This document shows, piece by piece, positions 6,631 through 16,200 of a stretch of 42,605 bases of DNA. Source of the DNA: Burkholderiaceae bacterium. GTDB taxonomy: Bacteria > Pseudomonadota > Gammaproteobacteria > Burkholderiales > Burkholderiaceae. A program made the position numbers and the translations under genes. The stretch lies in NCBI GenBank assembly GCA_947374315.1, contig CANCBK010000010.1:1-42605 (forward strand), in the 5' to 3' direction. The notes beneath the pieces were generated by a model that worked only from the letters and a program-made list of their open reading frames with translations, had not been told where the DNA came from and made no database searches. The first letter of the stretch is position 1; every line of letters starts with the position of its first letter.

Positions 6631-8262
6631 TTTGCAGGTATGAATTCAGGTATTGCGCCATCTTTGGCTCCGCATCACATGGCATTAATTCCTTCAGACC
6701 GTTTAGCTGAAATTCAAAAAGACTATTTCAATGAGTTAGCGCATCTCACGACTAATCCAGAAGCAATCGAATTGAAGGATCGCCGTTTTTCCGGTAAAGC
6801 GTGGCATTCCTCTTGGAGCAAGATGATTGCTGCAACCTATTTGCTTAACTCTAGGCATTTGCTCAGCCTAGCAAAAGCGGTTGAAGCCGATGAGAAAACA
6901 AAGGTCAAGATTTTGTTCACAACTGAGCAGATGATCGATGCATTGTCGCCATCCAATTTCATAGCGACTAATCCAGAGGTGCTGGAAAATATTATTAGCT
7001 CGCAAGGTCAGTCGATTCAAAATGGAATCGTGAACTTGTTGGGTGATATGAAAAAAGGAAAAGTCTCTCAAACCGATGAGAGCGCTTTTGAGGTTGGTAA
7101 AAATATTGCCACCACCGAAGGCCAGGTTGTATTTCGCAATGATCTTTTCGAGTTGATTCAATACACCCCATTAACCGACACCGTATATGAACGTCCTTAC
7201 TTGATGGTGCCACCTTGTATCAATAAGTACTATATTTTGGATTTGCAGCCAGATAACTCCATTGTTCGTTATATGGTGGAACAGGGCCATACCGTTTTTT
7301 TAGTTTCCTGGAAAAACCCGGACGCCTCTATGTCTAAGGTCACTTGGGATGATTATGTTGGCGAGGGTGTTATCAAGGCAATTGAAGTTGTTAAAGATAT
7401 CGGCGCCATAGACCAAATCAATGTACTTGGATTTTGCGTTGGAGGGACCTTAACCTCTGCGGCATTAGCGGTATTAGCCGCGCGTAAAAAAGATGATGTT
7501 GCTAGCTTAACTTTGCTCACAACCCTTTTGGATTTTACGGATACCGGCATTTTGGATGTCTTCATAGACGAAGGTATGGTCAAGTTGCGCGAGACGACGA
7601 TTGGCGGTGAGGGCGGTCAATTCGGCATGATGTCCGGTTTGGATCTGGGCAATACATTCTCCTTTTTGCGCCCAAATGATTTGGTTTGGAACTATGTTGT
7701 TGAGAACTATCTGAAGGGTAATTCACCGCCACCATTTGATCTCCTATATTGGAACGGGGATTCCACGAATCTTCCGGGCCCCATGTATTGCTGGTATCTG
7801 CGTCATACCTATTTGCAAAACGAGCTGATCAAGCCAGGTAAGCTTACTGTCTGTGGGGAGAAGGTGGACCTTGGCAAGATTACAGTGCCGGCTTACATCT
7901 ACGCCTCTCATGATGATCACATCGTGCCTTGGAAATCTGCTTATGAATCTACCCATATCCTCAAGGGTAAGAATCGCTTTGTCTTAGGTGCTTCAGGGCA
8001 CATCGCTGGCGTGATTAATCCGCCCGCAAAAAATAAGCGTCATTATTTTGAGAATAATAAATTGGCCAAAACCGCGGATGAATGGTTAGCGGCAGCCAAA
8101 GATATCAAAGGTAGTTGGTGGCCCAACTATGCTAAATGGTTAGAGCAGTTTGGTGGCAAGAAAATTAAAGCCAGTAAAACGTTTGGTAATGCACGCTACA
8201 AAAAACTACAGGCCGCGCCTGGTAAGTATGTAAAAGAAAAAGTATCTACTGCTGCTCAATAA
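6628..8262 (+). CDS. phaC: PhaC, class I poly(3-hydroxyalkanoate) synthase
   Basis: A 544-residue PHA synthase that polymerises (R)-3-hydroxybutyryl-CoA on the surface of storage granules. The lipase-like box GFCVGGT carries the nucleophile C270, the aspartate is D430 in HDDHIVPW, and the histidine is H458 in GASGHIAGVINPP. The spacing matches C. necator PhaC (C319, D480, H508). About 45 N-terminal residues are missing relative to C. necator, in the variable, non-catalytic N-terminal region. It starts the phaC-phaB unit, with 18 nt to phaB. A leader hairpin overlaps the start codon. ATG 6628 is chosen over the in-frame ATG 6640 because of the nearby GAGA. Confidence 0.95.
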   Translation: MFAGMNSGIAPSLAPHHMALIPSDRLAEIQKDYFNELAHLTTNPEAIELKDRRFSGKAWHSSWSKMIAATYLLNSRHLLSLAKAVEADEKTKVKILFTTEQMIDALSPSNFIATNPEVLENIISSQGQSIQNGIVNLLGDMKKGKVSQTDESAFEVGKNIATTEGQVVFRNDLFELIQYTPLTDTVYERPYLMVPPCINKYYILDLQPDNSIVRYMVEQGHTVFLVSWKNPDASMSKVTWDDYVGEGVIKAIEVVKDIGAIDQINVLGFCVGGTLTSAALAVLAARKKDDVASLTLLTTLLDFTDTGILDVFIDEGMVKLRETTIGGEGGQFGMMSGLDLGNTFSFLRPNDLVWNYVVENYLKGNSPPPFDLLYWNGDSTNLPGPMYCWYLRHTYLQNELIKPGKLTVCGEKVDLGKITVPAYIYASHDDHIVPWKSAYESTHILKGKNRFVLGASGHIAGVINPPAKNKRHYFENNKLAKTADEWLAAAKDIKGSWWPNYAKWLEQFGGKKIKASKTFGNARYKKLQAAPGKYVKEKVSTAAQ

Positions 8263-8280
8263 ATTTTATAAGGGGAAATC

Positions 8281-9021
8281 ATGTCTCAAAAGATTGCGTA
8301 TGTCACTGGTGGTATGGGTGGAATTGGTACGGCTATTTGTCAGCGTCTCGCTAAGGATGGCTTCAAGGTTATCGCTGGTTGTGGTCCAAATTCACCACGC
8401 AAAGATCGCTGGATTGGCGAGCAAAAGGCCTTGGGTTATGACTTCATTGCTTCTGAAGGTAATGTTTCTGATTGGGATAGTACGGTTGCTGCATTCGATA
8501 AGGTGAAGGCTGAAGTGGGGCGCGTTGATGTGCTCGTAAACAATGCTGGCATCACAAAAGACAGCGTATTCAGAAAAATGACTCCCGACGCTTGGAAGGC
8601 GGTTATCGATACCAACCTCAATTCTTTATTCAATGTCACCAAGCAGGTTGTTGATGGCATGGCTGATAACGGCTGGGGTCGTATTATCAATATCTCCTCG
8701 GTTAATGGTCAAAAAGGTCAGTTTGGGCAATCCAACTACTCCACGGCTAAAGCGGGCTTGCACGGCTTTACGATGGCTCTGTCACAAGAATTAGCTTCCA
8801 AGGGTGTTACGGTCAATACGGTTTCTCCTGGTTATATCGGGACCGACATGGTCAAAGCCATACGAGAAGATGTTCTTGAAAAGATTGTTGCCGGGATTCC
8901 CGTCAAACGCCTAGGCACCCCAGAAGAAATCGCTTCGATTTGCTGCTGGATTGCCTCGGATGACGGTGGTTATGCCACTGGTGCAGACTTTTCCTTGAAT
9001 GGCGGCCTTCATACAGGTTAA
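8281..9021 (+). CDS. phaB: PhaB, NADPH-dependent acetoacetyl-CoA reductase
   Basis: A 246-residue short-chain dehydrogenase, nearly collinear with C. necator PhaB1 as I remember it. The Rossmann glycine motif TGGMGGIG is at residues 9-16, NNAGI near residue 88, and the catalytic set is S140, Y153, K157 in NISSVNGQKGQF and NYSTAKAG. It reduces acetoacetyl-CoA to (R)-3-hydroxybutyryl-CoA, the PhaC substrate. A good ribosome-binding site (AAGGGG) precedes ATG 8281. It follows phaC directly. Unlike the classical phaC-phaA-phaB order, no thiolase lies between them; a thiolase is found three genes downstream. Confidence 0.96.
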   Translation: MSQKIAYVTGGMGGIGTAICQRLAKDGFKVIAGCGPNSPRKDRWIGEQKALGYDFIASEGNVSDWDSTVAAFDKVKAEVGRVDVLVNNAGITKDSVFRKMTPDAWKAVIDTNLNSLFNVTKQVVDGMADNGWGRIINISSVNGQKGQFGQSNYSTAKAGLHGFTMALSQELASKGVTVNTVSPGYIGTDMVKAIREDVLEKIVAGIPVKRLGTPEEIASICCWIASDDGGYATGADFSLNGGLHTG

Positions 9022-9045
9022 GCCACTCAAAATTGCGTAGTTTTA

Positions 9046-9113
9046 GTAGTGCAATCATCGGCATATTTACCTATAGTTCAAACTAGAGATAAACTATGCC
9101 GATGTTGCATTGC
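9046..9113 (+). repeat. 68-nt near-perfect inverted repeat between phaB and phaR
   Basis: Left arm 9046-9078 and right arm 9081-9113 pair along nearly their whole length, with two mismatches (9073/9086 and 9070/9089), single-nt bulges at 9055 and 9094, two outer wobble pairs, and only CA between the arms. The core is CATCGGCATA (9056-9065) against TATGCCGATG (9095-9104). No T-run follows, so it is not a classical terminator. It could stabilise the phaCB mRNA 3' end, act as an operator for PhaR, or be a palindromic repeat element. Confidence 0.65.
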
Positions 9114-9137
9114 GGTACATAGAATTAGGAAAAATAC

Positions 9138-9698
9138 ATGGCCACACGTTCTAAGAAATCCGGCGATAGCCGCTTAATTAAGAAATACCCCAATCGTCGT
9201 CTATACGACACCCAAACTAGCACCTACGTTACGCTAGCGGATATCAAGAATTTAGTAATGGCTGGCGATGTTTTTAGCGTTGTCGATGCAAAAACTGAAG
9301 ATGATTTGACACGCAATATTTTGTTGCAAATTATTTTGGAAGAAGAGGCTGGTGGAGCCCCGGTATTCTCAACCCAAATGTTGTCACAGATCATTCGCTT
9401 TTATGGCAACTCGATGCAAGGCCTCATGGGTAGCTATCTTGAAAAGACGATGCAATCTTTCGTGGATATCCATAACAAGCTCGGTGATCAAACTCAGGGC
9501 TTGGGTGCGGGTAGCACGCCAGAAGCATGGGCAAAGATGATGAATCTTCAGAACCCACTAATGCAAGGTCTCATGGGCAACTACATGGATCAGAGTAAAG
9601 ATCTGTTCGTAAAGATGCAGGAAAAAATGCAAGGTACACCATCAATGTTCACGGGATTCCCATTTACGCCGCATCCTAATAAAACAGAAAAAGAATAG
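9138..9698 (+). CDS. phaR: PhaR, PHA synthesis repressor
   Basis: A 186-residue protein beginning with the diagnostic PHB/PHA accumulation regulator DNA-binding domain: [20 protein letters not shown] (residues 13-32) followed by [14 protein letters not shown]. The C-terminal half is rich in methionine and glutamine ([30 protein letters not shown]), typical of the part that binds PHA or phasin. PhaR represses the phasin gene and its own gene, and is released when it binds nascent polymer granules. It lies downstream of phaCB beyond a long palindrome and ends 2 nt before rimO, so the two may be co-transcribed. Confidence 0.94.
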   Translation: MATRSKKSGDSRLIKKYPNRRLYDTQTSTYVTLADIKNLVMAGDVFSVVDAKTEDDLTRNILLQIILEEEAGGAPVFSTQMLSQIIRFYGNSMQGLMGSYLEKTMQSFVDIHNKLGDQTQGLGAGSTPEAWAKMMNLQNPLMQGLMGNYMDQSKDLFVKMQEKMQGTPSMFTGFPFTPHPNKTEKE

Positions 9699-9700
9699 TT

Positions 9701-11059
9701 GTGGTCGGAAAAGTTGGTTTTGTTTCCTTGGGCTGCCCCAAGGCACTCGTAGATTCTGAGCTCATCCTCACGCAGTTAAGTGCTGAAGGTTATGAAACGG
9801 CTAAGGACTACGCTGGCGCTGATCTGGTTGTTGTAAATACCTGTGGCTTCATTGATTCGGCTGTAGAGGAAAGTCTTGCTGCTATTGGTGAGGCTTTATC
9901 AGCCAACGGTAAGGTGATTGTTACAGGCTGCCTTGGCGCTCGCAAGAATGCCGATGGTAGCGACCTGATTCAAAGTATTCACCCTAAAGTCCTTGCTGTT
10001 ACTGGCCCGCACGCCACTGAAGAGGTAATGCAGGCTATCCATTTGCACTTACCAAAACCGCATGACCCCTTTACGGATTTGCTGCCTCCCATCGGCGTGA
10101 AACTGACGCCTAAGCACTATGCATATCTCAAAATATCCGAGGGTTGTAATCACCGCTGCACTTTCTGCATCATTCCAAGCTTGCGCGGCGATCTTGTTTC
10201 GCGACCTATTGGCGAGGTGCTGATAGAAGCTAAAAGACTCTTTGAGTCTGGGGTAAAAGAGTTGCTGGTGGTATCGCAGGACACAAGCGCATATGGGGTC
10301 GATATTCAGTACCGTACTGGATTTTGGGATGGTAAACCTGTCAAGACACGCATGTTTGATTTGGTAAATGCCTTGAACCAAATTGCTAGAGAGCATCAAG
10401 CATGGGTTCGCCTGCATTATGTTTACCCCTATCCACACGTTGATGACATCCTGCCCTTGATGGCGGAGTTTTCGGATCATGGTTATGGAGTCCTGCCTTA
10501 CTTGGATATTCCCTTGCAGCATGCCCACCCCGATGTTCTGAAGCGCATGAAGCGCCCAGCCAGCGGCGAGAAGAATCTGGAGCGTATCCAGGCATGGCGC
10601 GCTGCATGCCCAGATCTGGTGATTCGTAGTACCTTCATCGCTGGCTTTCCTGGCGAGACGGAAGAAGAGTTTCAGTACCTCCTTGATTTCTTAGATGAAG
10701 CGCAAATTGACCGTGCTGGCTGCTTCGCATATTCACCCGTTGATGGTGCTACAGCAAATGCGCTAGAAAACTCGGTTCCGGACCCAGTCCGTGAAGAACG
10801 TCGCGCTCGTTTTATGGCTAAAGCCGAAGAAATCTCGATCAAGCGACTTGCTAAAAAAATAGGCAAACGCATTCAGGTCTTGATCGACCGGATTGATGAG
10901 TCCGGCGGAATCGGTCGAACTACCGGTGACGCCCCCGAAATTGATGGTTTAGTACGGGTTTTGCCTGCCAGCAAACCATCTAAACGTTATCGCCCTGGTG
11001 AAATCATCAAAGTCACGGTCATTAGCTCCCAAGGGCATGACCTAATAGCCGAAACTTGA
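9701..11059 (+). CDS. rimO: RimO, ribosomal protein S12 methylthiotransferase
   Basis: A 452-residue radical-SAM methylthiotransferase with a GTG start two bases after the phaR stop. The N-terminal UPF0004 domain carries three cluster cysteines (C12 in [12 protein letters not shown], then NTCGF and VTGCLGA). The radical SAM motif is CNHRCTFC in [18 protein letters not shown] near residue 150. A C-terminal TRAM-type domain carries KRIQVLIDR. It adds a methylthio group to an aspartate of ribosomal protein S12. [12 protein letters not shown] and IPSLRG distinguish RimO from MiaB. The gene has no known role in PHA metabolism despite its position. Confidence 0.94.
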   Translation: MVGKVGFVSLGCPKALVDSELILTQLSAEGYETAKDYAGADLVVVNTCGFIDSAVEESLAAIGEALSANGKVIVTGCLGARKNADGSDLIQSIHPKVLAVTGPHATEEVMQAIHLHLPKPHDPFTDLLPPIGVKLTPKHYAYLKISEGCNHRCTFCIIPSLRGDLVSRPIGEVLIEAKRLFESGVKELLVVSQDTSAYGVDIQYRTGFWDGKPVKTRMFDLVNALNQIAREHQAWVRLHYVYPYPHVDDILPLMAEFSDHGYGVLPYLDIPLQHAHPDVLKRMKRPASGEKNLERIQAWRAACPDLVIRSTFIAGFPGETEEEFQYLLDFLDEAQIDRAGCFAYSPVDGATANALENSVPDPVREERRARFMAKAEEISIKRLAKKIGKRIQVLIDRIDESGGIGRTTGDAPEIDGLVRVLPASKPSKRYRPGEIIKVTVISSQGHDLIAET

Positions 11060-11137
11060 CTATTGGAATAAAAATAGAATTTGGGTCTGCAATTGGGCCG
11101 TTAATTTGCCTAAAAAGGCACAGCTAAGGGGATTGAT

Positions 11138-12322
11138 ATGAGTCGTGATGTCGTCGTATTGAGTGCTGTACGTTCAGCTATTGGTAGCTTTGGAGGCTCA
11201 CTCAGCAGCCTTGAGCCTTGTGAGCTCGGCGGTATGGTGATGAAAGAAGCCGTAGCCCGCTCCGGTGTAGATCCTGCACTTATTAACTATGTAACTGTTG
11301 GAAATACGATTCCTACTGATAATCGCTATGCCTACGTTGCTCGCGTAGCTTCCATTCAGGCAGGTCTGCCGATGGAATCGGTTGCGATGGCCTTAAACCG
11401 CTTGTGCAGCTCCGGCTTACAGGCGATCGTAACAACAGCTCAAGCGATTATGTTGGGTGACTGCGATTATGGTGTTGGCGGTGGCGTGGAAGTAATGTCA
11501 CGTGGTATGTATGGCTCGCCAACATTGCGCAGTGGTGCTCGCATGGGTGATACCAAAATGCTCGATTTGATGGTTTCTGTATTGACTGATCCATTTGGTG
11601 TTGGTCACATGGGTGTGACGGCAGAAAATCTCGTTGAGAAATATAAATTTACTCGTGAAGAGCAAGATGCATTGGCCGTGGAATCCCATCGTCGCGCAGC
11701 CATTGCCATTAAAGAGGGTCGCTTCAAATCTCAAATCGTTCCTATTACCATCAAAACTCGCAAGGGTGATGTGGTGTTTGATACTGATGAGCATTGCAAG
11801 CCAGATACCACAATGGAAACTTTGGCGAAGATGAAGGCGGTCTTCAAAAAAGAAGGCGGCAGTGTTACCGCTGGTAACGCATCAGGTATTAATGATGGCG
11901 CCGCATTCTTCGTGTTAGCGGAAGCGGAAGCGGCAAAAAAAGCGGGCCATAAACCAATCGCCCGTTTAGTGTCTTACGCGATTGCTGGCGTTCCAAATCA
12001 CATCATGGGAGAAGGCCCCATTCCCGCAACCAAGATCGCCCTTGCGCGTGCTGGTTTGACGCTGGATCAAATTGATGTGATTGAATCTAATGAAGCGTTT
12101 GCTGCTCAGGCTCTAGCTGTAACTAAAGGTTTGGGCTTGGATCCTGCCAAGACTAACGTTAATGGCGGTGCAATCGCTTTGGGCCATCCAATCGGCTGCT
12201 CTGGTGCAGCCATTGCTACTAAAGCCATCCATGAGTTACAACGTGTTCAGGGCAAATACGCTTTGGTCACGATGTGTATTGGCGGTGGTCAAGGTATCGC
12301 AACGATCTTTGAGCGCCTCTAA
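11138..12322 (+). CDS. bktB: Acetyl-CoA acetyltransferase / beta-ketothiolase (BktB-type)
   Basis: A 394-residue thiolase. The acyl-accepting cysteine is C90 in NRLCSSGLQAIV, the histidine is in ALGHPIGCSGA, and the second cysteine is in TMCIGGGQG. Segments DPFGVGHMGVTAEN and VTMCIGGGQGIATIFERL match C. necator BktB better than PhaA (both from memory). It condenses two acetyl-CoA, or acetyl-CoA with propionyl-CoA, giving the substrate for PhaB. AAGGGGATTGAT gives a clear ribosome-binding site before ATG 11138. It is separated from phaR by rimO and about 78 nt, so it may have its own promoter. The exact substrate range cannot be read from sequence. Confidence 0.88.
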   Translation: MSRDVVVLSAVRSAIGSFGGSLSSLEPCELGGMVMKEAVARSGVDPALINYVTVGNTIPTDNRYAYVARVASIQAGLPMESVAMALNRLCSSGLQAIVTTAQAIMLGDCDYGVGGGVEVMSRGMYGSPTLRSGARMGDTKMLDLMVSVLTDPFGVGHMGVTAENLVEKYKFTREEQDALAVESHRRAAIAIKEGRFKSQIVPITIKTRKGDVVFDTDEHCKPDTTMETLAKMKAVFKKEGGSVTAGNASGINDGAAFFVLAEAEAAKKAGHKPIARLVSYAIAGVPNHIMGEGPIPATKIALARAGLTLDQIDVIESNEAFAAQALAVTKGLGLDPAKTNVNGGAIALGHPIGCSGAAIATKAIHELQRVQGKYALVTMCIGGGQGIATIFERL

Positions 12323-12332
12323 TAAGCGCTTA

Positions 12333-12371
12333 TTTACTGCTCAATTCGCTCATTAGGCGATGAGCAGTAAA
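12333..12371. terminator. Bidirectional hairpin between convergent bktB and serB
   Basis: A perfect 11-bp inverted repeat (TTTACTGCTCA at 12333-12343, TGAGCAGTAAA at 12361-12371) with an inner TCGC/GCGA pairing (12346-12349, 12357-12360). It overlaps the last codons of serB. Flanks are only modestly T-rich on each strand, so termination strength is uncertain; position between convergent genes supports the role. Confidence 0.6.
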
Positions 12372-13243
12372 GCAGCATCCAAGCCGACTCGGTCAAAAGC
12401 TGCGTCGGCTTTTTCTTTGACGATGGGTTTTGCGCGATAAGCAATGCTGATGCCCGAGCCATGCATCATTGGCAGATCATTGGACCCATCACCTATCGTG
12501 ATAGCATTTTTCTTGTGGCAATTCATGATGGTGCAGGCGCCATCTAGGTAAGCCGCTTTAGCGGCGCCATCAACAATCTCCCCAATGACATTACCGGTGA
12601 GTTTGCCGTCAATAATTTCCAAGGTATTAGCCTGAGTTTGCTTAAATCCCAATTCTTGACGAAGCTTTTCAGTAAAGAAGGTAAAGCCACCAGAAACGAG
12701 TAGGGTGTAGAGTCCGCCTTGGATTGCGCCAGCCAATAATTCCCGAGCGCCGGGGTTTGGGCGCAAACGTTCTTGATAGACCGATTCCAATACTGTTGCT
12801 GGGACGCCAGCCAAAAGTGCCACACGTCGGCGCAAACTCTCCTTGAAGTCTTTAATTTCCCCGCGCATCGTGGCTTCGGTAATTTCTGAAACGGCAGCCT
12901 TCTTTCCTGTGAAGTCGGCGATTTCATCAATGCACTCGATATTGATTAGGGTTGAGTCCATGTCCATTGCCAGCACCTGAACATCGCGAGGTTTAAATCC
13001 GGCTGATAAAAAAGCCAAATCGGCATTGTGCGCGGCGGCGATATTGCGCATGACCACGCGCGCTTCGGGCGTTAGAACATGATCACTGGTCCAGCGGGTG
13101 GTGAAATATCTTGAATGTAGGAATTCTTTTTTATCTTGAGTGATCTCAATGCCCAATACTTTTGCATGCTCAGTAAATGCATTATTCAATTCAGCGAGGA
13201 TTGGCGTATTTGCTAGTGCTACAAGAGTGAGGTGGTTGGACAT
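12353..13243 (-). CDS. serB: Phosphoserine phosphatase
   Basis: A 296-residue HAD-family phosphatase completing serine synthesis from 3-phosphoserine. Motif I is MDMDSTLINIECIDEIADF, with nucleophile D94 and acid/base D96; motif II is LLVSGGFTFF; motifs III and IV are represented by the lysine region and GDGSNDLPMM. An ACT-like N-terminal region of about 85 residues precedes the catalytic domain, as in proteobacterial SerB. It lies 13 nt downstream of mfd on the same strand and probably shares its transcript; it ends in a hairpin shared with bktB. Confidence 0.95.
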   Translation of the reverse strand: MSNHLTLVALANTPILAELNNAFTEHAKVLGIEITQDKKEFLHSRYFTTRWTSDHVLTPEARVVMRNIAAAHNADLAFLSAGFKPRDVQVLAMDMDSTLINIECIDEIADFTGKKAAVSEITEATMRGEIKDFKESLRRRVALLAGVPATVLESVYQERLRPNPGARELLAGAIQGGLYTLLVSGGFTFFTEKLRQELGFKQTQANTLEIIDGKLTGNVIGEIVDGAAKAAYLDGACTIMNCHKKNAITIGDGSNDLPMMHGSGISIAYRAKPIVKEKADAAFDRVGLDAALLLIA

Positions 13244-13256
13244 GGGTAATTAGTAA

Positions 13257-16200
13257 TTAATTAGCTTGAACAGTTTTAAGCATGGCAGTTTCGTTAAGAC
13301 TTCTCAGTATCTTGCGGATGTGGTCTAGACGCTGCTCGAGTTTCTCAAAATCTTTCTCCTTTTGAGGTAGAACCTTTAGCTTATCTTGGCCATTAAGCTG
13401 GATATATTTTGATGACTGAATCAATTGAATGATTTTCATGGGGTCAATTGGCGGATTGGGAATGAACTGAATCTGAATGGACGCTGGAGTCGCATCAATC
13501 TTTTTAATGCCAAAGCCAATCATCTCTAGCCGTAGGCGATGGGTTTCATAAAAGGATTTTGCTTGGTCTGGTAGATCGCCAAAGCGATCGACCAACTCTT
13601 CACGCAATCCCATTAGTTCAGAGAAATCATTTGTTCCGGCAAAGCGCTTGTACATCGAGAGTCGCTCATGTACGTCTGGACAGTAATCGTTAGGCAGCAG
13701 GGCAGGTACCCCAAGATTGACATCAGTGGTCGCCTGAAGTGGAGATAGTAGGTCAGGTTCTTTCCCACTACGCAATGACTTTACTGCGCGATTAAGCATC
13801 TCGGTATAAAGCTGAAATCCAATCTCATGGATCTCACCAGATTGTTTGTCACCCAAGACTTCTCCAGCTCCGCGAATTTCTAAGTCGTGCATAGCCAAAT
13901 AAAAGCCAGAGCCCAACTCTTCCATTGCCTGAATGGCATTCAAACGCAGTTGTGCTTGTTTGCTTAGTGCTTCTGGATCTGGCACCAGTAGGTAGGCGTA
14001 AGCCTGATGATGCGAGCGACCAACGCGACCGCGTAACTGATGAAGCTGAGCCAAGCCAAACTTATCGGCCCGATGCATGATGATGGTATTGGCGGTAGGT
14101 ACGTCAATGCCGGTTTCAATAATGGTGGTGCACAACAGGATATTCGTCCGTTGCGTTACAAACTCTCGCATCACGGACTCCAATTCACGTTCATGCATCT
14201 GCCCATGCGCAACGCTAATACTCGCTTCGGGAATGATCTCTTGTAATGCATGCTTGCGATTCTGAATCGTCTCTACTTCGTTGTGCAGGAAATAGACTTG
14301 GCCACCACGCTTAATTTCTCTGAGGACTGCTTCCCGAATGACGCCATCGCCTTCACGGCGTACAAACGTTTTAATAGCCAATCGCTTTTGCGGCGCCGTT
14401 GCGATGATGGAGAACTCACGCAAGCCTTCCATTGCCATACCCAAAGTTCTTGGAATGGGCGTAGCAGTCAATGTCAAAATATCCACTTCGGCACGCAATG
14501 CTTTGAGCGCGTCCTTTTGGCGTACGCCAAACCGGTGCTCTTCATCTACGATCACTAGGCCTAGATTTGCAAATTGCGTTTCTTTGGATAGTAGTTTATG
14601 CGTACCAATGATGATGTCAGCCTCGCCTTTGGCAATCGCCTCTAAGGCAGCATTGATTTCTTTGGTGGTTTTGAATCGAGAAAGCTCAACAATGCGAACC
14701 GGCCAATCAGCAAAGCGATCTTTCCAGGTGGCCACATGTTGTTCGGCGAGTAGAGTGGTGGGTGCCAAAATGGCAACTTGCTTGCCCCCCATCACGGCTA
14801 CAAAGCTGGCGCGTAAAGCAACTTCGGTTTTACCAAAGCCCACATCGCCGCACACCAAGCGATCCATCGGTGTACCGCTGGTCATATCGCCAATGACCGC
14901 TGCAATCGCATTAGCCTGGTCTGGTGTTTCTTCAAAACCGAAGCTTTCAGCAAATGCCGCGTAATCATGGGCAGAAAATTCAAAAGCATGGCCTTTGCGA
15001 ATGGCTCTTGCTGCATAGAGATTAAGTAGTTCTGCAGCTGTATCTCTAATCTGCTGCGCAGCCTTGCGTCTCGCTTTATCCCACTGACCGGATCCCAGTT
15101 GATGCAAAGGTGCCGAGTCAGGATCAGAGCCCGCATAGCGAGTCACCATCTGCAATTGCTGGACGGGTACATATAGCGTGGCATCTTTGGCGTAGACCAA
15201 GTGCAGGAACTCTTCAAAGATAGGCTCTTCTTTAGGTGGCGCTAAATTGAGGAGTACTAAGCCTTGATAACGCCCAATACCATGGTCTGAATGGACAACG
15301 GGGTCGCCAATTTTTAGCTCCGACAGATCCTTGAACAACATATCAGGATCCGCACTTTCACTCTCTTTTCCTTTGCGCCGTTGACGGGCTGTCGTAGTGA
15401 AGAGTTCGGCCTCGGTAACTACAATGAGATTCTCAGAGGGCCAAGTGAAGCCATTGAATAGCTGTGCTGCAACAAGGCCAAAAAGTGCATCACTCTTAAT
15501 GAAGTCGGCAATGCCTTCAAAGCCCTCGGGCTTGAGTGGATAGAGTGGTTTGCCATTCTGACCTGCGACCGAATTGCTTTCTTCAAATAACTGGCGGATA
15601 GATTCTTTGCGCCCAGTGCTATCGCTGCAAATAAGTATGCGGACTTTTTCTTGTGATACTAAAGCGCGTAGCCTGTTGATTGGATCAGCATCGCGACGAT
15701 GCACCGCTAGGTCAGGGACCGCTAAAAATTGTGGCGCTTCTTTGGCTTCTTTATCAAGAACTAGTCGAGCATTGGGTTTTGCTGCCGAAAAAAATTGATC
15801 GACATCGAGAAATAATTCAGCGGGCGGGAGGATGGGGCGATCAAGATCATGCTTTAGGAATTCATATCTTGAGAGGGTGTCTTTCCAAAAACTCTTGATG
15901 GATTCTTCAACATCACCAATGCTCACAATCCATACGGGATCACCAGAGCGTGGGAAATAATCGAATACGCTAGAGGACTCTTCAAAGAAGAGGGGTAGGT
16001 AAGATTCAATTCCGGCGCTAGGGATTCCTAGGTTGGCATCTTTATAGATTGAACAGCGAGTAGGGTCACCTTCGAACACTTCACGCCATCGGCCGCGGAA
16101 GGCAGTACGCGAAGCATCGTCAAATGGAAATTCATGGCCTGGTAATAAGCGGACTTCTTTAACGGGGTACAGGCTGCGTTGGGTATCAGGATCAAATGCT

